Source: Muscardinus avellanarius (taxonomy: Eukaryota > Chordata > Mammalia > Rodentia > Gliridae). From it: a stretch of 64,000 nt of DNA. The translations under genes and the position numbers were made by a program. The stretch is taken from the NCBI GenBank assembly GCA_963383645.1, contig OY726561.1, forward strand, positions 138,768,727-138,832,726. Direction: 5' to 3'. Positions 41,001-51,078 of the stretch are shown piece after piece (positions within the stretch are counted from its first letter, which is position 1; each line of letters opens with the position of its first letter). The notes under the pieces were generated by a model that made no database searches, had not been told where the DNA came from, and saw only the letters and a list, made by a program, of their open reading frames with translations.

Positions 41001-43706
41001 TTGTGTGTGGAATTTGTAGTTTTGTATGTGGAGATTAAGACAAGCAGACAGTGTTTCTGGAAATCCTGCTCCTGGATTCTCTCTTTGTGCAGGGAAGGAA
41101 GGTGGCGCTAAGGCGTTGTTACAGGGCGAGTTCCGAAGGGCAAGGGAGCCGCTGCAGCTGGGCCGGGCCCTGGACTTGGACGCGGCTCACGCCTTCTGCC
41201 AGTGGCAGAGCTGCATCCAGATGGGGCTGTACCTCAACCAGCTGCTCTCCACGCCGCTGCCGGAGCCAGACCTGACTCGGTAAGCGTCACGGGAGACTTC
41301 AGACACATACACACCGCAGCCAACGGTGCCACTCACACCTAAAATAAAGAAGCCACTTTAAAAACTTTACTTAGCTGGGTGTGGTAGTACATGGTTGTAA
41401 TCCAGTACTCCGGAGGCTGAGACAGGAGGATCGCAAGTTCAAGGTCAGCGTCAGTTACTTAGTGAGGCCCTTGGCAACTCAGTGAGACTGTGTTTCAAAT
41501 AAAGAATAAAATCAGGCTGGAGGTTTAGCTCGGAGGTAGACTGCCCCTAGGGCTCAACCCCCAGTTCTGAAAAAACAACAAACTTTAACCTTAATGTAGT
41601 TGATCTTGAATCACTGTTATTACTAATGGGCAGCTGGAGACAAGGAAAAATGTTAAATTATTTCCATTTTCCCCAAGGAAAGTTTCCATGATTAATCTCA
41701 TTTTGAAAGCTCATTGGGGACAGAGGCGGATTGGGGTAGGTAGAGCTCACGCCCCACTTCCCGCAGGTGTTTGTGTGAGGCTCACTTCCTGGAGGCTGAC
41801 TCGTGGCCCTCTCTCCCTCCCGGTCGCTGCAGGCCTGTTACTTCACTGTGCTTTCTGAATTCCACTTTTTCCTTGTCCTTACTTGCTCACTCAAGCACGG
41901 AGTGAAAGGCAGAAGCCCTGCCCCAGGAGCTCTGCAGCAGGAGGTGACCCAGGGGGCTAAGGGGGAGAGGCAGGGTGGAGGCCGAGCCCTGAGCCGGGAG
42001 GAAGTGTTACATCCCAGGAAATGCTGGGCAAGACAGAAAGACCTGCCAGCAGGACGCATCTACTGAGAGCGTGGCGACCGGCCGCGGGCTGGACATCCCG
42101 TGAGTGTCCACCCAGGAGGCACGAGGGGCAGAAGAGGGTGAAGTCGGAGATGAGAGCGCTCGAGATTGCAGGCGCGTGGCGTCCCTCCACTCACATGCGA
42201 GCCGAGCACAGGGACTTGTGTGTCACGCCTTCACCCCGTCCCTGGAGTACTTGGGGTGAGTGGCGCTAGGTGCTGGTGTATGAAATACGGAGCTGCGCCT
42301 GGAAGACACTTCAAGGTTAGAGGCCACTCAGCGGTAAACGGTGCTGCCACTGCATCTCAGTGTATCTGAGAGAACCAAGAAGCCTCTGCCGAGTAAGGTT
42401 AGCTGGTTTCTGACCATAGAGTCATGACTCTCTTCCTTTGATAATTTAGGTCATTCTTGATTTTTTTTTTTCTTTTTTCTGTGTGTTTGGTACTGGGGAT
42501 TGAACCCAGAGGCATTCTACTTCTGAGCTACACCCCAGCCCTATTTTTTATTCTTTTATTTTATATTTTGCAGGTCTGGGGATGGAACCCAGAGGCACTT
42601 GGTCTCCAAGCTACACCTATACCCATTTTTTATTTATTTTGAAACAGGGTCTCACTGAGTTGCGGAGGGCCTAAGTTGCTGAGGCTGGCCTCGAACCTGT
42701 GATTTTCTGTCGCAGCCTCCCAAGTGCTGAGGTTAAAAGCGTGTGCCACCACGCCTGGCTAGGTCATTCTTGCCTGGATTCTCCCTGGCTGCCACAGATC
42801 CCTGTACAACAGGAAGAGCAAGGCCAAACAGTTCTGGCCGCCATGCTTTCAGCAGCAAGGCTGTTGTGTCTCGGCGTAATCAAGGCTGTACCTGGACACT
42901 GATCAAAGGCCCCGCGTCAAACGCGAAGGGACCAGTGAGCAGCTCTGGCCGAAGTCATGTACATTAGGGGAATCCAGTTAATCCCGTTTCCTATTTGTGA
43001 AGTAGGTTTTAAATCCAACTGAATTACCTTAAAAATCATGCCATTACAATTTTCTGGTCTTTTAACAAACTGCCTGTTTGGTTTATCAAGATCGTTTTAA
43101 AGTCCTTTTCAGGGAAGTGTTAAGGGGCCCACTCGGCTTGCAAATACCAGTCAGCATCATTTAATTTGTTGATTAAAAAAAAAGTCTTTAAATATCACCA
43201 GCCAAGAGGTAATCATTTTAACTACTTGGCTTCTTCCAACAAGGAACAAGACTCAGTTACTTTAATAATTTTACAAGAACAGTCAGAGCTCTGGGCGCGG
43301 TGTCCTTGTTGAAGCCACGCCGTCACTCGCGCTTGGCGCACCTTCTCACCTGTTGCTCTGAACCCCTTTCTCTCTGAACAGGCTGTACAGCGGAAGCCTG
43401 GTGCAGGGGCTGTGCCAGCGACTGCGTGCGGCGGCCTCCGCGGACAGCCTCCTGAGCAGCTGCCCCGAGGCCCAGCACCTGTACGGATGCCTGCTCGGCG
43501 CCACGCAGCCCTACGCCCCGGCCCAGCTCTTCCTACCCAAGGGGAAATCAGGTTCTAAAACAAAGAAGCAAAAGAAAAAGGGGAGCCGCTGGCCCAAGAA
43601 CAGAGTGGGAGCCACCGCCCGGACCTGGCACCAGGACAGCAATCGGTTCAGGCTGTTAATGGAGGGAAACTTGGAGGACCGTGTGGAGGCCCCCGAGCTC
43701 GAATGA
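30758..43706 (+). CDS. ASTE1: ASTE1, asteroid homolog 1 (FEN1/XPG-like nuclease), complete, 4 coding exons
   Basis: Exons 30758-32062, 38798-39008, 41093-41279 and 43382-43706 join in frame to 675 codons plus stop; human ASTE1 is 679. The family is a structure-specific nuclease of the FEN1/XPG fold, reported to limit DNA end resection with shieldin. Acidic residues fit a FEN-type active site: D31 in VIDGYALFHRL, D79 in VVLDGG, E140/D142/D144 in SEADRD, D160/D162 in SSDSDF, D226 in CGNDHV. The C-terminus is Lys-rich (about residues 624-635). The start is clear: gccatcATGG is a good Kozak context just after the splice acceptor, and MGIRG is the family N-terminus. All introns are GT-AG. The gene is divergent from NEK11 and convergent with ATP2C1, as in human. 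No frame disruption seen. Confidence 0.97.
32338..32545 (-). repeat. SINE (B1-ID dimer)
   Basis: gtggtactgaggatcgaactc ... a C11 run in the ID half at about 32387-32397 ... catgcccagct. Confidence 0.88.
33557..33606. repeat. Imperfect (GT)n/(GC) alternating purine-pyrimidine tract
   Basis: GT, GCATGT, GCACGCACGCGCGTGCACGTGTG units; nearly strict purine-pyrimidine alternation over about 50 bp. Confidence 0.85.
34637..34856 (-). repeat. Young short-B1 subfamily SINE inserted into the ERV LTR
   Basis: Poly(T), tggtactggggttcctggaag ... gtgcgccatcacgcccggcc. Flanks share an imperfect repeat (aagaa[ta]ggggtc on the minus strand), the probable TSD. Confidence 0.9.
34857..35188 (-). repeat. ERV 3' LTR, U3 side, cut by a SINE
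   Basis: Starts TGTGGGGAGCC (35188 downward) directly after a polypurine tract. A TATA-like word ctgtataaatacc lies near 34950. The U3 holds two related copies of a segment with gcacgagggta. The continuation beyond the SINE at about 34600-34636 is inferred. Confidence 0.7.
35190..35202 (-). promoter_or_regulatory. ERV polypurine tract
   Basis: Minus strand aaaaaaggggga-at immediately before the LTR start; the plus-strand priming site of retroviral reverse transcription. Confidence 0.75.
35354..36093 (-). pseudogene. ERV env remnant
   Basis: Two separate minus-strand frames (36093-35782 and 35761-35354) follow and overlap the end of the pol frame, as env does in betaretroviruses. No complete surface or transmembrane domain is recognisable and frame breaks are present. 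The env call rests mainly on position. Confidence 0.55.
35981..36277 (-). pseudogene. ERV pol remnant, integrase C-terminal domain
   Basis: Minus frame with the betaretroviral TAADRYW, KWKGPCTEIWEGPDP and HVCVF words, ending at 35981. Upstream the frame is disrupted by a 43-bp tandem duplication (36219-36296). Confidence 0.8.
36219..36296. repeat. 43-bp tandem duplication in the ERV integrase region
   Basis: ccagttttgtcagcattcaa (36219 on) and ccagttttgtcggcatttaa (36262 on) begin two copies. The 43-bp offset is not a multiple of three. Confidence 0.85.
36563..36685. repeat. Direct repeat pair in the ERV internal region
   Basis: tatattacaattcacacgtt at about 36563 and tatattacaattcccacgtt at about 36664, preceded by similar gaccca/gaccta words. 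Confidence 0.7.
36766..36811 (-). repeat. U3-like LTR remnant
   Basis: ccaccatctgatcttctccc and agaccttgttgactctggg match two parts of the 3' LTR U3 (35059-35080 and 35112-35128), same orientation. Possibly the remains of the 5' LTR. Confidence 0.6.
36816..37256. other. Unassigned intron sequence next to the ERV
   Basis: No exon or repeat recognised. Confidence 0.5.
37257..37471 (+). repeat. SINE with TSD
   Basis: gccgggcgtggtggagcacg start; ID end tggaatccccagttctgaag. Flanks aaaaatctcagtgtc and aaaaatctcaatgtc form the TSD. Confidence 0.92.
37577..37740 (-). repeat. SINE, older
   Basis: agtactggggattaaagccag ... caagattacaggcccatgcc, preceded by a TTTA-rich tail. Confidence 0.85.
38257..38405 (-). 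repeat. SINE with internal deletion in the left half
   Basis: tttgggattgaacccagggg, then gaaacggcctcaaacctgcg, to gcaccaccacacctggct. Confidence 0.88.
38506..38722 (+). repeat. SINE (B1-ID dimer)
   Basis: gccaggcgcggtgggcacgc ... ttccatcctcagtgctgc and 24 A's. It ends 75 bp before the acceptor of ASTE1 coding exon 2. Confidence 0.92.
38798..39008 (+). CDS. ASTE1: ASTE1 coding exon 2
   Basis: 211 bp, 70 codons plus one base: LSPGRRQMILLETLKVKQ ... AAVLSPG. Acceptor tttccag at 38791-38797, donor gtagga. The donor's intron side passes into SINE sequence within about 6 bp. Confidence 0.96.
39014..39142 (+). repeat. SINE left-half fragment at a splice donor
   Basis: Begins ttgggaggctgagacaggag and ends in poly(A) plus tagggcaag; the ID half is missing. 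Confidence 0.88.
39815..39996 (-). repeat. SINE
   Basis: actagggattcaacccaggg ... gtgcgccaccatgcccggcc. Confidence 0.88.
40756..40972 (-). repeat. SINE
   Basis: T-rich tail, tggtggtactgaggatagat ... gcgtgcgccaccacgcctggc; flanks share agaagca. Confidence 0.9.
41093..41279 (+). CDS. ASTE1: ASTE1 coding exon 3
   Basis: 187 bp in phase 1 to phase 2: GKEGGAKALLQGEFR ... CQWQSCIQMGLYLNQLLS ... PEPDLTR. Acceptor tttgtgcag, donor gtaagc. Confidence 0.96.
41372..41579 (+). repeat. SINE
   Basis: agctgggtgtggtagtacatg ... gctcaacccccagttctg. Confidence 0.9.
42460..42760 (-). repeat. Trimeric SINE, B1-ID-ID, with one perfect TSD pair
   Basis: Plus-strand order: poly(T), second ID half (42487-42543), linker (42544-42571), first ID half (42572-42630), linker, B1-like half to acgcctggct. 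Perfect 12-bp TSD aggtcattcttg at 42448-42459 and 42761-42772 brackets the whole trimer. Confidence 0.9.
43382..43706 (+). CDS. ASTE1: ASTE1 last coding exon
   Basis: Completes the Arg codon, reads LYSGSLVQGLCQRL ... PEAQHLYGCLLGATQ ... to PELE and tga at 43704-43706. The Lys-rich patch is encoded by mixed AAA/AAG/ACA/CAA codons, so no long A-run exists. Confidence 0.96.
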
Positions 43707-43975
43707 AACTCAAGGCTGCAGCAAACTCCATGTGTAATTCTAACATGCTTCTCTTAACCACCCCCTTGACATAATTCAGCTTTTTTTCTTTAGGACTAAC
43801 CTGTTAAGAAGGCATAAACATTCCAACGGGTAATCTTTGAATTACAAGGGATTTTGTACTTTTCATAAAAATACAACCTGATTTAATACATTTCTCTATG
43901 TCTTAAGCACACGTGTGAAAGAGCATTTGTATGCTCATGTTCCATTTCAATAAATTAATAGTAATATTCTCTAAA
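43707..43975 (+). other. ASTE1: ASTE1 3' UTR (inferred end)
   Basis: Short AT-rich stretch to the poly(A) signal aataaa at 43949-43954; cleavage expected near 43970. Confidence 0.7.
43949..43954 (+). terminator. ASTE1: ASTE1 poly(A) signal AATAAA
   Basis: First canonical hexamer after the stop, 243 bp downstream. Confidence 0.75.
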
Positions 43976-43985
43976 TGTGTGTGTG

Positions 43986-44177
43986 TGGTACTGGGGGTTG
44001 AACCCAGGGGCATTCTACCTCTGAGCTACACCCTCAGCCCAATTTATTTCTTATTTGGGAACAGGGTCTCGCTAGGTTGATGTGAGTCCCACTACTTGCT
44101 GAGGCTGGCCTCGAACCTGTGATCCCCTCATCTTCCCAAGTACAGGGATTACAGGCGTGCGCCACCACGCCCAGCTC
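43986..44177 (-). repeat. SINE
   Basis: Preceded by a short GT run; tggtactgggggttgaaccc ... gtgcgccaccacgcccagct. Confidence 0.92.
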
Positions 44178-44288
44178 TCAATTTTAAAGTGTGACAGCTT
44201 AGCTAGCTTTATTTACAAAATGAGAAGTTCTTTACTTCCATCACTTCCCACAAGTAGACGCTGACAATCATTTTTTTAAAAATTTAAA

Positions 44289-44502
44289 AGCTGGGTGTGG
44301 TGGCACACTCTTGTAATCCCAGCATTCAGGAGGTTGAGACAAGAGGATTGCAGTTCGCAGACAACCTCAGCTACTTGGGCCCTCCGTGACTCAGTGAGAC
44401 CCTGTTTCAAAATAAAGAATAAAAAATAGGGCTGGGGGTGTAGCTCGTAGGTAGAATGTCCCTGGGTTCCATCCTCAGTACCACAAAAAAAGAAAAAAAA
44501 TT
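44289..44502 (+). repeat. SINE
   Basis: agctgggtgtggtggcacac ... gttccatcctcagtaccac. Confidence 0.92.
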
Positions 44503-44639
44503 CATATTCTTTTCTTTATAGTATGAAAAGTCTGGGCCATGAGAGACAGAAGTTAGGATACCAGACAGAATAAAGAAAGAACTAGTTAATGAGACTATGC
44601 AGGTGTAAGCACCCTAGGGACCTGCCCGGGGTATGGGGT

Positions 44640-44850
44640 TTTTTGGGTTTTGTTTTTGGGGGTTGAACCCAGGGGTGTTCTACCTTTGAGCTATACCCCA
44701 GCCCTATTTTATTTTTTGTTTGAAAACAGGGTCTTCACTACGCTGCAGAGGGCCTCACAAAGTTGCTGAGGCTGGCCTAGGAACCCGCGACCCTTCTGCC
44801 TCAGCCTCCCAGGTACCAGGACAACAAGTGTGCACCACCACGCCCAGCAC
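44640..44850 (-). repeat. SINE
   Basis: gggggttgaacccaggggtg ... gtgcaccaccacgcccagc. Confidence 0.9.
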
Positions 44851-44971
44851 ATGCCAGGTTAAAGCTGATGCTGAAACTGTCATGGCCACAGCAACAGAAG
44901 CAGCATATGAGCTGCTGGATCTAGAGGGGGAAACAAATGAGTAGAAAGAGAAAATAAAAAGCACATGCAGC

Positions 44972-45145
44972 GAGGCCAGGTGCCGAGGCCGAGACAGGAG
45001 GACCACAGTCTGCGGCCTGCCTCAGCTTCTTAGTGAGCCCTCAACAAGTCAGTGGGACCCTGTTTCAAAGAATAAAAAATAGGGCTGGGGGTGTAACTCT
45101 GAGGTAGAAAGCCCCTGGGTTCCACCCCCAGTACCACAAAAATAC
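44972..45145 (+). repeat. SINE with a deletion near its 5' end
   Basis: aggccaggtgccgaggccgag ... ttccacccccagtaccac. Confidence 0.88.
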
Positions 45146-45244
45146 ACACACGCAATACTAGGCTCTAGGTCACCTAGGTCTTAAGTACTTAAGGAGTCAT
45201 AACCAGCATTTACAATGTGTTAATTACTATTTATCTATTTATTT

Positions 45245-45310
45245 AGCTATTGCAGGGATCCAACCCAACAGGCTGCTAGGCAAGTGCCCTGCCACTGGGC
45301 TATACTTAAT
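45245..45310 (-). repeat. Solitary ID-like monomer
   Basis: On the minus strand: tatagcccagtggcagggc, then acttgcctagcagcctgttg and ttggatccctgcaa. It keeps the canonical ID core (cttgcctagca). Confidence 0.65.
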
Positions 45311-45477
45311 GAATCCCAACCAGTACCTTTTAAATGAAAAAACTAGAATGGAAAACATCAGACACACTTATTAGGTGGTTGTAAAAAAAATAAAAATAAA
45401 AATAAAATACTTCCTCCTGAAGATGAAATGTTCTGCTATGCCCTCGGTTTTCAAGGGAGCCTAGGTGAGACCTGCCC

Positions 45478-45660
45478 CTCTTGTGCTGGAGCCAGAACCC
45501 AGAGGCACTCCCCCCTGGGCACACCTCCTGCCCTGGTTATTTTTCTCGTGGGTACAGGGCCGCCATGTTGCCCAGGCTGGCCTTGGACTTGCGATCCTCC
45601 TGCTGCAGACACAGGAGTCGCTGGGATTACGGACTGTGCCACACTTGCACCTGGGAACCT
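45478..45660 (-). repeat. SINE, degenerate
   Basis: gagccagaacccagaggcac ... gccgccatgttgcccaggctg ... actgtgccacacttgcacc. Confidence 0.7.
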
Positions 45661-46254
45661 GTCTTCTTGTCTGATTCAGTTTTAAGAGATGAAATCTGAC
45701 CTGAGGCTTTGGAAGTTTAAGTCTTCAGTTAGCAGTCCAAGCAACCAGGAGTCTGGGGCAGCGAAGACAAATAAATGCTAAGGGTAAAATCGGAGAAAAC
45801 AACATTTCATGCTCTGTATCTAGCGCCGATGGAATTATACTTGCAGTCTACCTTGTAAAAGTTCCTTCTGAGGCACCTATTCCTTAAAACTTACTCTTCT
45901 GTAATTATAATCTTATAGGTCTTCCATGCCAGCTGGTCATCAGAAAAAGAGAATTCAAGTTAACGTTAGTCTTTCAATTTAAATTTCTAATTCAAATTCG
46001 TCCTAATTTTGGAAGATAAAAAACCTTTATCACTAGAAAGGCTTTAGAATCTTTCCTTTGTGCCTAAGAGAAAATTAACCAATGATTAAATCTCAGCTAC
46101 ACTGTCAAATGAGAATCATCACAGATAAAATTATTATTTACAGATAAAGTAACTTGTGCATCCCAGTGGCCTTGGACTAAAACATGAGGTAAAGCACACA
46201 CACCTGGTGCTAAACACGAGACCAACAGTCGCCATAACTGCTTTTCTTTTTGTG
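45661..46254. other. Unassigned intergenic sequence
   Basis: AT-rich; no gene or repeat recognised. Confidence 0.5.
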
Positions 46255-46264
46255 TGAGTGTGTG

Positions 46265-46445
46265 TACAGGGGCACTGGGGATGGAACCCTCCGAGCTACG
46301 TTCCTAGCTCTATTTTATTTTTATTTTGAAACGGGTTCCATTAGGTTGATGAAAGTCTATTTGGTGAGCCTGTCCTCCAACCTGCAACCCTCCTGTCTCA
46401 GCCTCCCAAGTACTGGATCACGAGTGCATGCCAGCAGGCCTGGCT
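46265..46445 (-). repeat. SINE
   Basis: Preceded by an imperfect GT run; cactggggatggaaccctcc ... gagtgcatgccagcaggcctg. Confidence 0.85.
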
Positions 46446-46739
46446 CATAACTGTCACCTCTGTGCCTGAACACCAAGACACCATGAGACCAGGTTGTCAA
46501 AGCCAAGAGCAGAATTTTACAAAAGCAAGGCAGACCAGGACTATCCAATGTGGCTAAGAAGAGATGGGTAAGAACGTGAAGGGCAAGAGGTGACCCTGAA
46601 GCCACACTAGGAAGGACGGAGGACCGCCGAGACATCGCGAGTGGGCGGGAAACTCAGAGTCAGAAAGTAATGACCAGGAGGAACTACCCCAGAGCACTTG
46701 TGGCCTTCCCAGGGTTTTTTTGTTTTTGTTTTTGTGTCC

Positions 46740-46922
46740 TAGCCAGGCATGGGGGTACATATGTGTAATCTCAGTATTTGGGAGGCTGGGCGGTTCAAGG
46801 CCAGCATGCCATAACCTAGCAAGACCCATTTCAAAATAAGAAATAAAATAGGGCTGGGGGTGTAGCTCAGAGGTAAAATAGCCCTAAGTTCAATGCCTAT
46901 TTCCCCCAAAAGAAAAAAAAAT
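46740..46922 (+). repeat. SINE
   Basis: tagccaggcatgggggtacat ... gggctgggggtgtagctcag ... caatgcctatttccccc. Confidence 0.87.
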
Positions 46923-49900
46923 TAGGAACAGGTACTAACCACTTTTTGGAAATTTCCTCTTCCGGCACCTGCCTGGGTTAGTTCCTGGCCACACTCCACA
47001 CCTTAAGGAGGCCAACCCGGTTCTGCCCTCATGACCCTGCTAGGTGCCCCGAAGCCAAGCTGTCCCCTGCACCACATGCTATCCGGCCGGCCGACACACC
47101 AGACCCAGAGGGGCAGCGACCCAGGGAAAGGACTTCACTTCTGCACAAGAACCAATACTTCCCAGCCCCGGTGTCTTTGGATAACACCTCAGTAGTCACC
47201 CCAAAGTGATTCTGCATCTTGTACTAATTTCAAATGACTATTTCTCTCGGGCCAGTGTATTAAAAGCACGCCTTCCCCCTGCAACAACAGCTCCCTGTGC
47301 CATGAAGGGTAAGGAGTTTGGACGTCTGTCCAGATGTCTGAAGGGTCTGGATGGACTCAAGTCCATCCAGCTGTAAAATTGTAAGATGACAACCATGTGT
47401 TAAGAAAGAGTTTTAGAATGCGGCGGCATACACGGCCACTCAAATGGGAGAAGCAGCTGAATGAGGGAAGAGCTGGGAAGGTGTTGCTAGTGAGTTGCAC
47501 TAGGTTCCATTTTCAAGACAGAAATCAAATTTCAAATGAAGATGGAGCAAAAGACACTCAATCTCTTCTAAGTCTTGACAACATCTTATGTAACTGGTCA
47601 AATGGCTATGTATTTCACATGTACTTATGTACATAATATATTCTATATAATTTAAGAAGCAGTTTCACTATTGTTTTGAGATACATGGAGATTTCTGTGT
47701 GCAGTACCACCCTCTGTAAACAGGATCAGAGAGTACCTAAAGAAGCTGTGGGGAAGGGGAAAGCTGTGGGGAAGGGGAAAGCTGAGCCTAAGTTTTAACC
47801 TAAACGTACTTCAGGTTTTCAATCAAAAGGAATGTATCAGCAGTGGATTGCTGATAAATTACATCAGCATGTGAGCCACCACCCAAGATCAGGAAAACTT
47901 CCCAGGTGGCTGGTATGCATTAGTGGCCGAGAGAATTAACTGAGGTACTGGTACTTCAAAATGGTAAGCTGATCTGTTTCTGGTGGGTGCTGCCCCCCCA
48001 CCCCCCAATTTCCTATCTGGTTTATGTGTCACACTTTATAAAGATCAAGGGATGTTGCCATGATAAGCAGAAAGACTACTTTGCAGTATCTCAGCGTCTG
48101 CTGTAATGGCTACTAGAGATAAGTGAGGAGGGCGATGTAGATTAATCTACACAGAAACTTATTTTAGTAATTCCAAAAATGTAGAAACTTTTTAAAAGTA
48201 ATTTAGAAAATGTAGAAACTTGAGTAAATGTGTATTAACACTACAAAAATAAATGGGGCAACTGTTCCAATCAGGGATTTTATAAATTATTGCTGAAACC
48301 GCTATAATAGGGAATTCTTAAATCTTCATTAGACACGAGCAGCTACCCTCTCCTTTAGAACTTCCTATTCTTCTGTCATCCGCTCACACGGCACAGGATG
48401 GAGTTGGGAAGCAGAGGCGCTGGAGACGCTGCTGCAGGTGTTTTTTTCCTAGGCACTCATTGCAGACGTCTGTCTGTCATGCGGCTGGACACACGTGCAG
48501 TCTGGATCTTCGGGTGCTGGAACATGAAGTGTTTCCTCTTCAGCTCTTCTAATTACAAGTGTCTCCAGCGAGCGAGTGATGGGTACCGTTTTAACCACAG
48601 ACGCATGTAAACAGCTGAGTTTGGGGAGTCAGGGCCTCCTAGCACCCGGGTTACACAAACTATCATTTAAAAAGTCAACTGAGGAAGTTGACCCACAAAG
48701 CATTATTACTTCTTCTGCAAAGCAAATTAAGTCACGGAGAACCAGAAGTGGACGGGAGGAAGAATTACACCAGCAAAGTGTCATAATTTTACCGTAGGAA
48801 TCTAATAGGTACGATGTAAATACATTTTGGCTTACAGTCTGTTCAAATGTGTTGGGGAGTATATTTTGACCTTCAGACTGGGTGGCTCGGACATGCTGGT
48901 ATCTACAGTCTTGAAGTTTTGACTTCTCTTTGCAAGAGAACACACTTCAGCATCTTCAAGTGAAATCTGTTTCCCTGGGGGCCTCCAACTGCACTTGGCG
49001 TCCAAGGCGTTAGTGGGAGAGGAAGAGAAATGAGAGCCAGAAGACGAAGAGCACAACCCGGACGGGCGCGTGTCACAGCCGCCAGCAGAGGAAGCTCAGC
49101 GCAGCAGGAACTGGGGACAGCCCAAGCCCACGGGAGCCACCCCACTGTCCAGAGAGATGTCCTGTGAGGTGCCTGGCGCGCACAGAAAATGGACACCACT
49201 GCCTTTCCAGTCCAGGGATGTGAGGTCCAGGTCTAGGTCCTCTTTTTAACATCTAAATGAACAGGCAAGCTTCCTTACTGAGATGCCAGATGAACACATT
49301 CTAGACTCTGTGGGCCCTAAGAGCCCGGTTCCCACCACTCACTTTAACTACAGTGCATCAAAGTGGCAACATGTAAATTAATGTGCTCCAAGAAAACTTC
49401 ATTTATAAAAACAGGAGCATGCTTATCTGTCCTACACGGCACCATTTCAACTCCAAAGCTAAGTGACGGCTTCCTATGGTGAACTAGGAAGGGTTAACAT
49501 AAACTCTCCCCAACTTTAAAGAACTCTAGCTAATTCACGGGCCATGCAGACCCGCTCTGGGTAGAAAGATACTAATAAGACCTAATGCAATCCCACGGTG
49601 CAACCAAATGTAGGTAAAAGAAAGAACGTGGATGCAAAGGTAACTTCTGGCTTTCTAAAACTGGCCTAACTCGAGTCTAATGCAAAGCTGGCGACATCTT
49701 TCCTGTCAGTCACACATTTTCTGCACCGTGACCTACTTACAGACCGCAAATGCCGCTCCCAGGACAGTTCCACGAGGCCCGCACACCCGGAGGATGAGGG
49801 CTGGTGAACGGCAGGCGAAGGCAAGACAGCTTCTGTGAGGCCAGGAGATGGCACCAGACTGCCGCTGCTCACAAGTGCCATGGGTACACTCCTCACAGGA

Positions 49901-50704
49901 AGACTTCCAGACAGTTGTCTTCAATGCGGTTGAATGCGTTAGTTTTTTTCCCAAAATGGTGCTTAAAAGCACATTTTGAGTCCAAAACCTAGACATAAAC
50001 AGCCCCCAAATGGGCCTCTGGGACACATGTCCAACCGTTTGCCCCATTTCCAGCATTAAGTGCTCAAGATAGTGTGAGATGTAGTTTCTACTCGGAGTCA
50101 CTATGTAGAACAAGACAAGGATTGCTGCAGATACTGGTAAAGGGCTAGATGGGCATTCTGCTGGGCCTAAAGCCATGCAGCCGACAGACACACGCCGGAA
50201 AGCGTTATCTGTCCATTTGTCTAGAATCTGAGCAAAAGGGCTTTAGAACAGGAAAGCCTCGAGCAGAAGCAGCTGTATAAATAAAGGGCTTAACCTGCGC
50301 ACCTCACCCGTGGGTGGCGTGTACGCGGGACCACTGCAGGTCTGGAGGAGAAAATATCCTAAGAATCAAAAACCAATGGCTCAAGTAACTGTTTTCACCT
50401 ATTCCTCCAAACTCCAACACTTCGCTTTATCTTGAATGAAAAGAAAAAAAAAAATCAAATTTCTGTCTAGCTCTATCGACAAAATAGCCTGAACTTTTAT
50501 TTTTAATGTTTTCTAAGAAAGTAAGATGGCAGATTTTTAAGTGTTCAAAATTATGTGAGTCAAAAATCACTGTTTATAGTCTTAAAGCATTTTATAACAG
50601 CAACTGCTGCTGCTGCTGCTATTACTACGTACCTTCTTTTGAACAACCCGGAAAGGCCATCTGAGTTCGCATTTCAGCTGGATTTTGAAATATAGGTTAA
50701 AAAT
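46923..50704. other. 3.8-kb SINE-free intergenic block between ASTE1 and ATP2C1
   Basis: No exon, RNA gene or repeat family recognised. A short duplication (gaagctgtggggaagggg) lies at 47743-47785 and a (CTG)5 run near 50606-50620. It could contain an alternative ATP2C1 3' exon, but I cannot identify one. Confidence 0.5.
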
Positions 50705-50716
50705 TCTGATTCTAAC

Positions 50717-50898
50717 AGCCGGGCGTGGTGGCGCACGCTTGTCATCCCAGCATTCGGGAGGCTGAAACAGGAGGATCGTGGTTCGCGGACAGCCTCAGCT
50801 ACTTAGTGAGGCCCTTTGCAGCCCAGTGAGACCCGGCTTCAAAATAAAGAATAAAAAACAGGGCTGGGGATGTAGCTCGGAGGTAGAATGCCCCTGGC
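50717..50898 (+). repeat. SINE, tail-less, with short TSD
   Basis: agccgggcgtggtggcgcac ... tagctcggaggtagaatgccc, ending ctgg without the usual cagtacc end. The word ctgattctaa occurs just before (50706 on) and just after (50901 on). Confidence 0.88.
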
Positions 50899-50926
50899 AT
50901 CTGATTCTAAAATTGAGGCAGAAGCC

Positions 50927-51078
50927 AGGCATGGCGACACACATCTCTTCTCCCAGTTCTTAGGAGGCTGAGACAGGAAGGTCACAGGTTTGAAGTCAGC
51001 CTCAGCAACTTAGCCAGAGACCCTCAACAACTTAGCAAGACCCTGTTTCAAAATAAAAAATGAAAAGGGCTGTTGGGG
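50927..51078 (+). repeat. SINE, 3'-truncated
   Basis: agccaggcatggcgacacac ... caaaataaaaaatgaaaagggctgttgggg; the ID half is lost after its first bases. Confidence 0.85.

Larger units (their letters stand above)
39009..41092 (+). other. ASTE1: ASTE1 intron 3 (2.1 kb)
   Basis: Holds a SINE fragment at the donor, two minus-strand SINEs, and unassigned sequence at 39143-39814 and 39996-40771. Confidence 0.9.
41280..43381 (+). other. ASTE1: ASTE1 intron 4 (2.1 kb)
   Basis: One plus-strand SINE, one trimeric SINE, and unassigned sequence at 41580-42447 and 42773-43360. Confidence 0.92.

Noticed and set aside
41803..42269. Overlapping 82-87-codon frames in ASTE1 intron 4
   Set aside because: Flanked by confirmed ASTE1 exons that splice around them in frame; no protein family signature.
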